Shown here piece after piece: positions 46,901 through 57,287 of a DNA stretch of 64,000 bases (positions are counted from its first letter, which is position 1; every line of letters starts with the position of its first letter). The notes under the pieces are model-generated. The model had not been told where the DNA came from. It searched no databases and saw nothing but the letters and a program-made list of their open reading frames with translations. The translations under genes were made by a program, and so were the position numbers. The DNA lies in NCBI GenBank assembly GCA_027625915.1, contig JANTQA010000023.1, positions 3,224,001-3,288,000 on the forward strand, in the 5' to 3' direction. The DNA comes from Anaeramoeba flamelloides. Its lineage: Eukaryota > Metamonada > Anaeramoebidae.

Positions 46901-49900
46901 ATGTAGGCAAGATTATAACTCATAAGATAACTTTTATTTAAAAAACGAAAAGAAAATTTGATTTTTTAACAAAGGCAAAAAAAAGAGAAGGAAAAGCAAG
47001 AGATTAAACAGATAGAAAAAAAAAAAAGTAAAAATCAATTTAAACGTTTTATTGTATCTTGGGTGTTGAATCGGTTTTTGGTTATTACAATTATACCGAT
47101 TGCGCCGAGAATTTCTGGATCACCACCATAATTTGTTTTAATAAAGAGGTCTTCATATTTGACCAATTATAGATAAAATGAAATAAGCTACTTTGTTAGA
47201 ATTTAAATTAGAACTTTATAGATGCGATGTACATATAAAGTTCTGTTTTTTAAGAATAAAAATTGGTTTTCCAAAATTTGGTTGCTTTTTTTTTTTTTTT
47301 TTTTATTTGCTTTTATTTTATTTTTTACACTTTTCCCAAATCTTGTTTTTGCAAAAGCCCGTGCGAGATTATTGCCCAGCATCATTCATCCAGTCTAAGT
47401 ACCGACTGTGAAGATTGTACGTAAATTCCGATTCAGTTCACTTCATTTGGTTTCAGATCGCATTCGTTGGATTCAGTTCTCTTCGGTTATTTCGTAAAGT
47501 CCAATTTACTTAAGGGAGTAGCTACACCATAAGACATGATAAAAATTTGAGAGAGATGAGATAAGAACATTTTATTTTAGTGGCGTGTGATCGTAGATTC
47601 TCTAAAAATTTTTTAAAAAAAATTATTTGATATTTTTTTTTTAGTAATGTTCAACAATAAAAAAATTGAGATTATATTGATAGAATAGTTTTTTTTTTAT
47701 TATTATTTTTTTATTAAAATAAACTTAATTCCATTAATTTGGAAACATTTTAAACAGTTGAAAAAATAACAATAACATGATTTACATCCAATTCGAAATT
47801 AATTTTAATTCAACAAACTATTTCATTTTTTTGTCTTTTTTTGTTTTTGTTTTCATTTCCAATTTTTCAGTTACTTAATCTGTTTAGTTAGATCTGAAAT
47901 TTTTTTATAGATGGTTGATAGAATGTTAGTGTTGAGTTTCAAAAATTGAAAAATCCACATACAACCTGTGCATGGTATCTTATCATTTGATCGATCAACC
48001 ATTGTTGGTGTAATTTTAACAAATCTACCAATATATTTTTTGTTCAAACTCTTTCATTTCAGCTCGTTTCATTATTTTGGGTACACTTGTTTTGATTTTT
48101 TATTTTATATTGTTTTCTTATATTTGGATGAAAATGATTACTTAAAAAACCATTGATACTATGTTATTTAAATATGGTTTTATATTACGTTTGGGAAAAT
48201 ATAATAAATTGAGTTTTTGTTTTCCTATTTTTGATTTTCTGATATGTACAAATTTTTGGAATGGGGTCTAGTTTTTTTTTTTGGGAGAAGATAATTTCAG
48301 ATTTTTTGAATAAAATTTGTGGCTATTTTGTGTTTAAACTTTGATAACATATAATCATATTCACTTCTCTAATTCCACTAAACGCAATGATTTAAAATTC
48401 TAATAAGTAATAATTTGACTTAATTATTCTAATTTTGGAATTCTTCTAGCTATTTAAGTCCCATTTATTTTTCCTTTTATGATTCTTTCAATTGTAATGT
48501 TGTTGTTCATTTTAAACAAAATCCATTAATCCCAAATGCCACTAATAAAAAAATATTTCTAATTGCTTTATCTTGTCAGGATTAAAAAAATCTCAAAAAT
48601 GATGAAAAAATAAAAAATGAAAAAATTAAATGCCACAATAGAATGTTGAGAGAAGGATAAAAGAAAAGTTATTCAACTTTCAAAACACTATTTTTTGCAA
48701 TTCAACTCAACATTCTATTGTGGCAATTTCTTTGAGACCTGAAAAAAAAATTTAAAAAATCTAATGAATGAAGTACTTTAAATAATAAAAATCAATGAGT
48801 TACAACCAAAGTAAAAAATGTTATTTTCTGATCCTCTTCAGAATTGCAAAAAAGTGAAAAATTTTCCTTTACCGTGGCTACTCCCTTAAGATCTAATCAG
48901 AACAAGTTTCGTCCAAGATCTAATTGTGAACAAGTTGACCAATTCTTCTAATGATTTTTTTTTTCTTTTACCTTTCTCCTCATCCAAACACTTTAAACAT
49001 GAAGAGTAGGAACCCAAGGAACCCAAGGAACCCAAGGAACCCAAGGAACCCAAACAACTTTAAAAAGAAATTTGGAAAAAGTATAAAATCTAAAAAATAA
49101 AATGATCATTCTTTCTGGTTGATTTATATTTCAAAAAAAAATAATCACCATTTAATAAAAGAATTTTTTTTAATTTTTGAGAGATATTTTCCTTTTGATG
49201 CGATCATTACAAAAAAAAAAAATAAAGAAAATGAATTTTGTATGAGTAAAAGCAAAATTATATCTGCTTTCATATGTTAAAATTAATTCAATCAAAAAAA
49301 TAAAAATTAGATTCAAATTCTTTGACAAAACATCTGTCGTTATTTGAATGAATTTGAGAAAATAAGTAATATATTTTTCTTTGATAGGCTGATATTTATA
49401 GTTTCCATATTGAGAAAAATATCTTTCTCATTTTCAAAACAATTAGTCAAATTGCGTGAGTTATTTTTTGTTAAAGTGGTGAGGATCTTTAAGGAAAAAA
49501 ATGAAAAAAATAACCAATATAAATATACCTCGAAAATTGGCTATTTTTTTATCCTAAATCAGTAAAGTATTATTTACAAAAGATCTTTTTTCTAGAAATA
49601 ACAAATCTAAATATTCTTAGAAAATTGGTTATTTTTATCATTTTTTTTAGCTTCGCTTTCAAAAAAAAATAACTAATTAATTTTTTCTTTACATATTTTC
49701 TAATTTATTTTAATTTTTTGTGAACGACATTTTGAATAAACTTTCTAAAATTTTCATTAACCAAAAAAAAAAAAAAAAAAAAAAATACAAATTTAATAAT
49801 TAAATAGAAATGGAACCAACACTCCCAAAAAAAAGAAAAAAAAGAAAAATGTGTCTGAAATTGGATTAAAAACATCGATCGAGGAATTAATACCAATTGA

Positions 49901-50951
49901 TAAAGAATTCTTATCACAATTTAATTCCAAAACCAGCGAGCCAAGTGAACAAAAAAAAACACTAATTTTCAGAGAATATATATTTAATCTCACACAAAAA
50001 TTTACACTTCCATTTGAAAAATATTTTTCCTCATTATCACCAGACATTGATGAAATAATTCCATTTTATAGGGTCCCCATATTAAAAGGATTTTCTGAAA
50101 AAGAATTTATTGAAAAATTATTTAAATCAGAATTAGGAAGAACTTTTAATAAAAAAGAAAAAGAGAACCAAACAAAAATATATCGAAAATTTATTCATAC
50201 TAACCATTTTCTTAAATGGTATCAATATCACCGAAATGAAACATCAATTACTTTTAAAAAATATTATCGTGATATCCTTTATCATCTTAATCCTGAAAAG
50301 CTTATACAAAATAAAAATGATCTTGAAATAATCGATTTACTATTAAGAATTGAAAGAAAACTGTCAAATTCTTTTAAAAATAAAGACTATTCCTTAGCAC
50401 AAAGCTTTATCACAAAGTATGAAATAATTATAAAACGTTTACCAACAGACTTGACAAAAAATTTTGTTATTAAAATAGAAAAATTCCAATCAAAATTGCT
50501 AAAAAAAAATATTTTAAAAGATAATAAAATGAAAAATAATCAGAAAAATAATAACAGCACATCATCATCATCATCATCATCTACAAGTTCATCAGATCAA
50601 GAAACAAAAAATGAAAAAAAAGCATTAGGAACAAATTCAGATTCAAACAATGAAAATCCCAAAGAAAAAAAGAAAAACAAAATTACTCTTGATTCAAATG
50701 AAGATGAAAAAGAAAATAAAAATGAAGAAGAGCAAGATCAAGATGAAAAAGAAGAAAAACAAGAAAAACAAGAAGAAGAAGAAGAAAAACAAGATGAAAA
50801 AAAAGAAGAAGAAGAAAAAGAAGAAGAAAAAGAAAAACAAGAAGAAGAAGAAAAGGAAAAAGAAGAAGAAGATGAAAAGCTAGATGAAAAAGAAGAAAAA
50901 GAAGAAGAAAAGCAAGAAGAAGAAGAAGAAAATAAAAAGGAAGAAAAATAA
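43990..50951 (+). CDS. DENND6-like DENN-domain Rab GEF, three exons
   Basis: Exons 43990-44114, 44205-45293 and 49808-50951 join in phase (both junctions split a codon after base two) to give 785 residues. Exon 1 (MLNISKWIESFVFFEFQGKF) and the start of exon 2 (YYLSYPTYPSN) match the DENND6 uDENN region. Exon 2 has WTVLIAGQPLIVYGNDSYKV and ITRMDSQFKVL, the central DENN. Exon 3 has IFREYIFNLTQKFTLPFEKY, IYRKFIHTNHFLKWY and LPTDLTKNF, as in the DENND6 C terminus. DENND6 proteins are nucleotide-exchange factors (Rab14 in human) acting on endosomes. A Lys/Glu repeat (about 90-195) interrupts the DENN module, and an acidic Lys/Glu tail follows residue 640 or so. An in-frame TAG sits directly before the ATG. 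Donors are GTAAAT and GTAAGT, acceptors TTCAAAG and AAATAG. Confidence 0.93.
44115..44204 (+). other. Intron 1 of the DENND6-like gene (90 bp)
   Basis: GTAAAT donor and a T-rich TTTTTCTTTTTCAAAG acceptor. The interior is T-rich with two A-rich patches. It joins LEDL to YYLSYP, as expected from DENND6 alignments. Confidence 0.85.
45717..46265 (+). repeat. Family H element, copy 2 (diverged)
   Basis: Starts AAACTCTATTTCACC and follows the block order of copy 3: GAATAATCAACCAA, CATAAAAGAAATACATTAAC, CTTTCATTGGAAATTG, a purine-rich AT tract and TTTGATCTAAAAATTGAAAA. The right terminus is too decayed to place exactly. Confidence 0.65.
46368..46826. repeat. Hairpin array with tandem repeats
   Basis: Hairpin 1 at about 46370-46443 pairs AATTTGAGAAATAAAACGAA with TTCGGTTTATTTCTCAAATT. 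Hairpin 2 pairs 46453-46484 with 46488-46519 around a three-base loop. About four tandem units starting (G)GTTTTTTTGAG(G)TTTTCT follow (46530-46711), and 46712-46742 is an inverted copy of them. A fourth block near 46752-46800 repeats the hairpin 1 arm. It lies inside the DENND6-like intron. Confidence 0.75.
47035..47166 (-). other. Short protein-like frame, possible gene fragment
   Basis: A 43-codon minus-strand frame reading KYEDLFIKTNYGGDPEILGA and then IGIIVITKNRFNTQDTIKRL before TGA. Its composition is more protein-like than the surrounding intron. There is no ATG in frame and no clear acceptor. I do not recognise the family. It may be a relic carried into the intron or chance. Confidence 0.2.
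47510..48889. mobile_element. TTAA-bounded DNA element F (1380 bp)
   Basis: Begins TTAAGGGAGTAGCTACAC and ends GTGGCTACTCCCTTAA, a 16-18 bp inverted pair including the TTAA. It interrupts repeat G exactly at TTAA. The first 12 bases are shared with the E elements but the interior differs, so it is a related family. An internal 20-bp perfect inverted repeat lies at 48631/48725. There is no transposase frame. Confidence 0.75.
48631..48725. repeat. 95-bp unit with 20-bp perfect inverted repeat
   Basis: TGCCACAATAGAATGTTGAG at 48631-48650 is the exact complement of 48706-48725. It lies inside element F and could be a still smaller nested MITE or a structural part of F. Confidence 0.7.
49009..49053 (+). 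repeat. 9-bp tandem repeat, five units of GGAACCCAA
   Basis: Five exact consecutive copies. The homologous spot in repeat G copy 1 (near 26690, other strand) has one unit, so this is a local expansion. Confidence 0.9.
49340..49500 (+). repeat. Dispersed repeat J, copy 2
   Basis: Matches 36358-36520. It is inside the large DENND6-like intron. A 73-codon frame over it is a repeat shadow. Confidence 0.65.
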
Positions 50952-51410
50952 AAAAAAATACCGAAAACAACAAAAGAAAAAATCACAAAAATTCAGAGCC
51001 ATTTTTAACATTTTTTATTTTTTTTTAATTATTTGTTATTTTTTCGAATTCAAACCTAATGAATTTATCAATTTGAGAAATAATTTAATTCAAAAAATTA
51101 TTTATCATTTTACTTTTAAAAAATTATCAAGAACTTAAAATAAAATCACAATTCAAAAATAAAAAATTAATTTAACATTTTTCTTTTCTTGAATTATCAC
51201 TCAAAAAATTTTCCTAAAAATTAAAGTAAAAAAAAAAAATAAAAACATTACAAGATAGTGGTTTAGAAAAATAATGAAAAAAAAATAAAAAATGTTAAAA
51301 ATGGATATGATTTTTTATTATTATTAAATTGATGAAAATAAACCAATCATTTTTACAAAAGAAATATAAATTCGAAATAAAATAATTACAATTATACAAA
51401 TTTAGGATAT

Positions 51411-51778
51411 AAACTCCATTTCACTCAAAGGGGATCAGCCAAAAATGAAAAAGTCACTTTATTTTTAAGAATCAACCAAATTTAGATTGTTTAGAAATAC
51501 GAGAAATAATAAACTTCATATAAGAGTCCATAATTATAAAAGAAACCCCTGAACAAACCATAAATTTCAAAAAAAAAAAATGTTAAAAAATTTTTTGGTC
51601 CCATTCATTGTAACGTCTCGTGCAAAATTCTCAATTTCTTTAGGAAATTAAAATCGTCGATAATAAGATTTTTTACTTGTAAATGTATGGATTTTAACAG
51701 AACATACAAAGCTTAACTTTTATTAATGTTTATTTCGTTTTTCAAACATTTTTTTTTTCAAAGTTAATTTTTAAAAAG

Positions 51779-51815
<37 letters not shown>

Positions 51816-51966
51816 AAAAAAAAAAAAACAAAATTTTACAAAATGAGAAAAAATGATTTTGATCTAAAAATTGAAAATTTTAGTTTGATAAGAGTAATGA
51901 ATTAAACTCATAGAATGTCTTCCATTTCTTCAATAAAACTGGGCCCCTTTGACTGAAAAAGAGTTT
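51411..51966 (+). repeat. Family H element, copy 3 (556 bp)
   Basis: The best-preserved copy. The left end AAACTCCATTTCACTCAAAG and the right end CTTTGACTGAAAAAGAGTTT form inverted termini of about 28 bp with a few mismatches. The left flank is TAT and the right ACA. The interior carries a 36-base A run at 51779-51814. Confidence 0.8.
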
Positions 51967-52682
51967 ACAATAGTATCATAAAATTTCTCTTCATTTTAAT
52001 CAACTTCAATTTGAAATAAAGTTGATTTTCCCTAAAAGTTATGAGCTTTGATCATAATAGAGCCACTTAAATCAAATCAAGCTTTAATAATAAACAATAA
52101 AACATTTGGATTAAGATTTATTCTAAGATTTATATCTAAACTAAAATTCAAAATTTTCCACATAGCTAAAACGTTCCAAACAATTACAATAATACAATTT
52201 CATTGAAATTAGAGATAATTTTGATTTTTGTAAAATATGAAAATCATTTTTTCATCTTTTAGTTTTTGTTTTCATTTTATTATTTGAATTATGTGATTTG
52301 TTTCGTCCGATCAAAATTTTTTTGAACAGATTGATATTAGGTTAAAGTTGAGTTTTTTAAAATAGAAGAACTCAAATAAAATTAGCTGGTAGTATCTAAC
52401 CATTGATCAATTAATATTCCTAATAGAATTTCAACAAATTTACCAATGTATTTTTTTGTTTTGCTCTCTCCAAAATTTTTAACACATCCATGATTTATTT
52501 GTATTGATAATTATTTATTTATTGTTTTGTGAGTATTGTAATTTATCAACTATTGTTAACATTTCAATTGGTGAAGGGTTCTAATTTGGTAAATCTTCTT
52601 GAATTGATTAAATAAGTTTTTTTTTTTTTCACAAATCGAATTTTGGTGTGTTAAAAATTTTGAATTGGGGTTTATTATTGAT

Positions 52683-54953
52683 TTAAGGGAGTCATATTTT
52701 TTAAAAAATAAAATCAAATCTTGTCAAGATCAAAATAATTATTGTTTTTTTGTAATTTGTGTTTCAACTTATTAAATGGATGAGCTAACTTCATCTAAAC
52801 AATTTATAAATTTTAGTGTCTCTTTTTTGAATTCTAAAAATCACATGTTTTCAATATAAAATTGAAAAAAATCAACCTATTTTTTTTATTAAGAATTAAG
52901 TTAATTCTTGAAAATAGCAAAACATATGTTTTAAGTTTTATGTTTGAAAGTATTGATTTTTGAAAGAAAATTTTTTATTTGGTTTCTTTATATTTCATTA
53001 ATATTTCAAAACAAATCTGAGCCAATAAAACTAATTGAAGGATAGGTGATTTAATTAATGAATATTTATTAGAATTTTAAAAGAAGTTTTACAATCAAAT
53101 TAAGATCTATAAGCAAAATTTTTGTATTCTTTAAGGTTTTCAAAAAGTTGTTTTCTGGTTTTCATAAAATTAAAAAAACAAAATTGCAAAAAAATTGTCA
53201 AATTTTGAAAAATTTTTTAACAAATTGTTTGTTCTTATTCAAAAGAATCTTTTTAGCAATTTAAATCCTTTTTTATCAAAAAAAAAAATGATTTCGAATT
53301 TTGAGGATAAATTTAACTAATTCCCAAATATCTTTAGGAAAATTTTATTTTGAAAAATCGAATTTCATCTTAGAACAAAAACGAAAATTTCTTTTTAAAA
53401 TAATTAAATGACTTTAAAAAAATTAATGAATATAATATCCTTCTTAAAAAAAAATACAATTATTTTTTAATCTGTTGAATAAATCAATTTTTTTGGTTAA
53501 CCAAAAGTTTTATCTCAAAAAATTAATAAAATCCTAATATTAATATTACTGGTAACAAAGAAATGCTATCGAATAATAATGATGGAAATGAAAATAAAAT
53601 GGGTAAAAATTTTTTATAATGTGAGAAATGATCGGAATTTAAATGTTTTCCTATTAAGGGAATAGTCTTCTACGACAACAAGGCAAAATTTTAAAATATG
53701 TTATTGGTGGTATTCTCTACTTACAAATTTTGTAGATCCCAAGTGTCAAAAAATTCTGATCAACTAAGAAAGCCATAAAAGAAAATTATTTTAGTGAGAT
53801 CATTTTTTTTTTTCCATTTTTTCTGAAAAAGAAAAATATTAAATTCATTTTATTTCTCACAAATTATCTCGTTTTTACCCCTTTTATTGTCATTTTAATC
53901 ATTATTAGACTATAACATTTCTTTGTTATCAGTAATATTAATATAATTTTTTTTTTCTTTTTTGAGATAAAACTTTTGGTTAACCAAAAAAAAATTATAT
54001 ATTTATAGGGATTATAAAATAATTGTTTTTTTAAGAAGTATAGTTATAATAATCAAAGTTTTAAAGTCCTTTGAAAATTTTACTCTTAAATTTGGTTTTT
54101 GTATTAAGACAAAATTAGATTTTTCAAAAAAAATAATTCTTGAAGATATTTGGGAATTAGTTAATTTTATCCTCAAAATTCAAAATCAATTTTTTTTCGA
54201 ACAAAAAAAAATTGAATTGTTATAAGGATTCTTGTGAATAAGACCAAACAATTTGTTAAAAAATTTTTTCATAATTGAAAATTTTTTTGCAATTTTTTTT
54301 CATTTTTTCAAAACCAGAAAACAACTTTTTCAAAACATTAAAGAAAAAAATTTTCTGCATAATAGATCTCAATTTAATTGATAAACTATAGTTAAGCTTC
54401 TACCAAATATTCATTTATTGAATCACCTATACCACAATTAGTTTTATTGACTGAGATTTGAATTGAAATATTAACCAAAGAAAAAGAAACCAAAATATAG
54501 AAAATTTGCTTTCGAAATCAATACTTTCCAATATAAAACGAAAAATATGTTTTCCCATTTTCAAGAATTAACTTAATTCTTAAACAAAATAATAGGTTAC
54601 TTTTTTTCGTTTTATATTGGAAACAAGTAAATTTTTAATTTCCAAAAAGAGACTCAAATCAATAAATTGTTTAAATGAGGCTAACTCATCCATTTCATAA
54701 GTCGAAACACAAATTACAAAAAAAAAAATTTTCAAGATCTTGACAAGATTTCATTTTATTTTCAAAAATGACTACTCCCTTAAGAAAAAATGGAAAAAAA
54801 AAATTTGATCTCACAAAACTAATTTTCTTTTATGGCTTGTTTGGTTGATCAGAATTTTTTGACATTTGGCATATACAAAATTTACAAGTAGAGAAATCAC
54901 CAATAACATATTTTAAAATTTTACCTTGTTTTTATAGAGTACTGATCCCTTAA
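52683..54953 (+). mobile_element. TTAA-bounded element E2, interrupted by E3
   Basis: The left part 52683-53657 and right part 54780-54953 together match E1 (41582-42698) from end to end. Left terminus TTAAGGGAGTCATA; right terminus ACTGATCCCTTAA. Without the insert it would be about 1145 bp. The break point is a TTAA present on both sides of E3, as expected for a TTAA target-site duplication. Confidence 0.85.
53654..54783 (-). mobile_element. TTAA-bounded element E3 nested in E2 (1130 bp)
   Basis: A full-length inverted copy of the E family, from TTAAGGGAATAGTC at 53654 to GACTACTCCCTTAA at 54783. Because it lies in opposite orientation inside E2, the left part of E2 and most of E3 form inverted arms of nearly 1 kb. 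No coding capacity is seen. The mobilising transposase must come from elsewhere. Confidence 0.85.
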
Positions 54954-55698
54954 AAACAACAAATTTGAATTTGTAAAAAAGTCTAACCACTTTATTTTGC
55001 TGATCCTTTCAAAATATTGAACTTTAATCTCTTTTCTCTTTTCTATCAATGATATAGAGGAAATATTAATAATATAGAAGCCTCCAATTTCTTAGAACGA
55101 CTAAACTTTATTTTTTAGAAATATTTATCCTCATTATTACTTTGACAAGCATTAGATATCAAAATGATAGTTTTTCGTTAAAAAAATAAAAAAGTAGAGA
55201 ATAAAAAAAAAAAAAAGCAAAAAAATATCTTTATGTTAAAAAGAAAAAAGATCAAAATTAAGGAAAAAAAAAAATACAAATAAAAAAAAATAAAATAAAA
55301 AAAAAGAAATTTAAAAAGGGTTTAGAAGAAAAAATTGTTTTTTTTTTTAAAAAAAATGTTATTGTTTTATTAAGGACATCCAAAATCATAGCCACTATAC
55401 TTTTGATTAATTTCACAATTTAGTTTGAGAAGTGATCACGAATGTTCAATTGGGAATTGTTGTTTAATTGTTGTAATTTCTTTTTTTTTCTGATCTATTT
55501 TGTTTATTTTAAAACCCTGGTAATTTTTTCCTTTACCTTTTCATATTTATTTTCAAGTTATTCATACTATTATATTCCAGTGTCTCGGTTTATAAAAAGT
55601 AACAACTTTATGTTTTTTTTCATTAGAAACTCTTTTTCCCAAAATAAAGAAAATTCAACCAGGAAAATAAAGGAAAAAAAACAAAAATCCACTATTCT
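54954..55698. other. Intergenic, no gene recognised
   Basis: Spacer between the TTAA elements and the 3' end of the ankyrin-BTB gene. It is A-rich with poly-A/T runs around 55200-55350. A hydrophobic 86-codon frame at 55442-55702 is Phe/Ser/Tyr-biased and overlaps the real gene end, so I do not call it. Confidence 0.5.
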
Positions 55699-57256
55699 TT
55701 AATTTTCAAGTTGGTCAACTTCTGATATTTGGGAATGTTCTTCTTCAAACAATATTTTTTTTAAATTTAAAATTTCAGTCAGAATGTTATTTTTATTTAA
55801 TTGGTAATAATCTATTGAATCTGTTAACTCTTCGGTTACTAATTCGACATCATGGTCGGCTATGAAATTTATTTGGTCTGTATATAAAAAATGAATTAGA
55901 AGCTCCAAAGATTCATATGTAATGATGTGATAATTGGTAATTTCTTTAATATCCTTTTCGTTAATATTAATAAACATTGATTTGAAAAGATTAGAACGAG
56001 CAATTAAAATAAATTTATGACAAATAATATAATCATCGTCAATTTTGATTGTAAAATCCATGGAATCTTCATCCATTAATATTCTTTGCAAATCTAGTTG
56101 CAGACCCTTTTTATTTGATTTTGATTCAATTTTTTCAAATAATTCCAATTGTTTGCATATATCTTGTATAAAAGTTAAATCTTCATTATTTTTCGGTAAA
56201 AACCCAGAATAAACCCAATGAAAAAATGTTTCAAGTTGAATATCATCAAATTTTTCGAAAATTTTTATAACTTGTTGATCGATTTTCTTCTCTATTCTTG
56301 CTTCAACAAATGTTTTATGAATTTTACAATTTTTTATTTCAAAATCAGTAAACAAAGATTCACTATATAATTTGAAAAAATCTTCTTGATAGCTTAACAT
56401 TTTTTTATTTAACTTTCTAATATTTCCCTTATTATGGTCCAGTGGTGATTTGTTTTTGTTATTTTTAATATTTGGATCAGCGCCATGAAATAATAATAAA
56501 AATCGAATATTGTCATCTTTGAGATAGACATTTAAAGGTGTATTTTTGTTTACATCTTGAAAATTTGGATCCAAGCCCTTCTCAAGCAAAAGGGAAAATA
56601 ATGGTAAATATAGAATTTCATTATATAATAATAAGTGAAGAAATGATTCACCTTTAATATAACAATCTTTAGCATCCATCCCATAATCAAAAAAATTTTT
56701 AACCATTTCGTACATTCTTACCATTTTTTTTCTATCGTTGTCGGAAGCATGTTGAAACAAAATATGTATAGGCTTTTGTGAGTATTCATCCATAGCATTT
56801 ATATTGGCACCATTTTGTAATAACAGTAATTGGAAATTAGATGGGCGGGTAGCTTCACAAACAACATGCAGCGGTGTGTACCCAGAACCATTTTCAATTT
56901 TAATACCTTTTTTAATTAAAAATTCAACTATTTCATAGTCAGACATAAACACTGCATAATTAAGCAAAGGTTTATTACCTGGGGGCTAATTACATATTAA
57001 TATCAAAAAAAAAAAAAAAAAAAATTGTTTTTATAATAAAAAACAAATAATAATAGATTTAATTATGATTAATTTGCTTATTATTATTAAATAATAATAC
57101 TTTGGTCAATTTTGTGTAATGTGGGCAAAACCCTTGAAAATATAATTATATTAGAACCTAACCAGGGTATTGATACAGTAACTTGATTTTAATCAAGTTT
57201 TTATTGAGAAACACCGTATAATTTTGTTTTGTTGTAACTTTACCTTTGTTTTTTGA

Positions 57257-57287
<31 letters not shown>

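Larger units (their letters stand above)
47285..49090 (+). repeat. Dispersed repeat G, copy 2, split by a TTAA element
   Basis: Matches the reverse complement of 26640-27040 in two parts, 47285-47509 and 48890-49090, with element F between them. The right part carries a five-fold 9-bp tandem repeat where copy 1 has a single GGAACCCAA unit. Confidence 0.7.
45294..49807 (+). other. Intron 2 of the DENND6-like gene (4514 bp)
   Basis: GTAAGTT donor and TTAAATAG acceptor. It is filled with family H copy 2, a hairpin array, repeat G copy 2 split by a TTAA-bounded element, repeat J copy 2 and a long poly-A just before the acceptor. Phase and alignment on both sides leave no gap needing another exon. 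Confidence 0.88.

Noticed and set aside
50650-51138. Overlapping Lys-rich and Ser/Phe-rich frames in other phases and on the minus strand
   Set aside because: They are shifted readings of the Glu/Lys tail of the DENND6-like protein.
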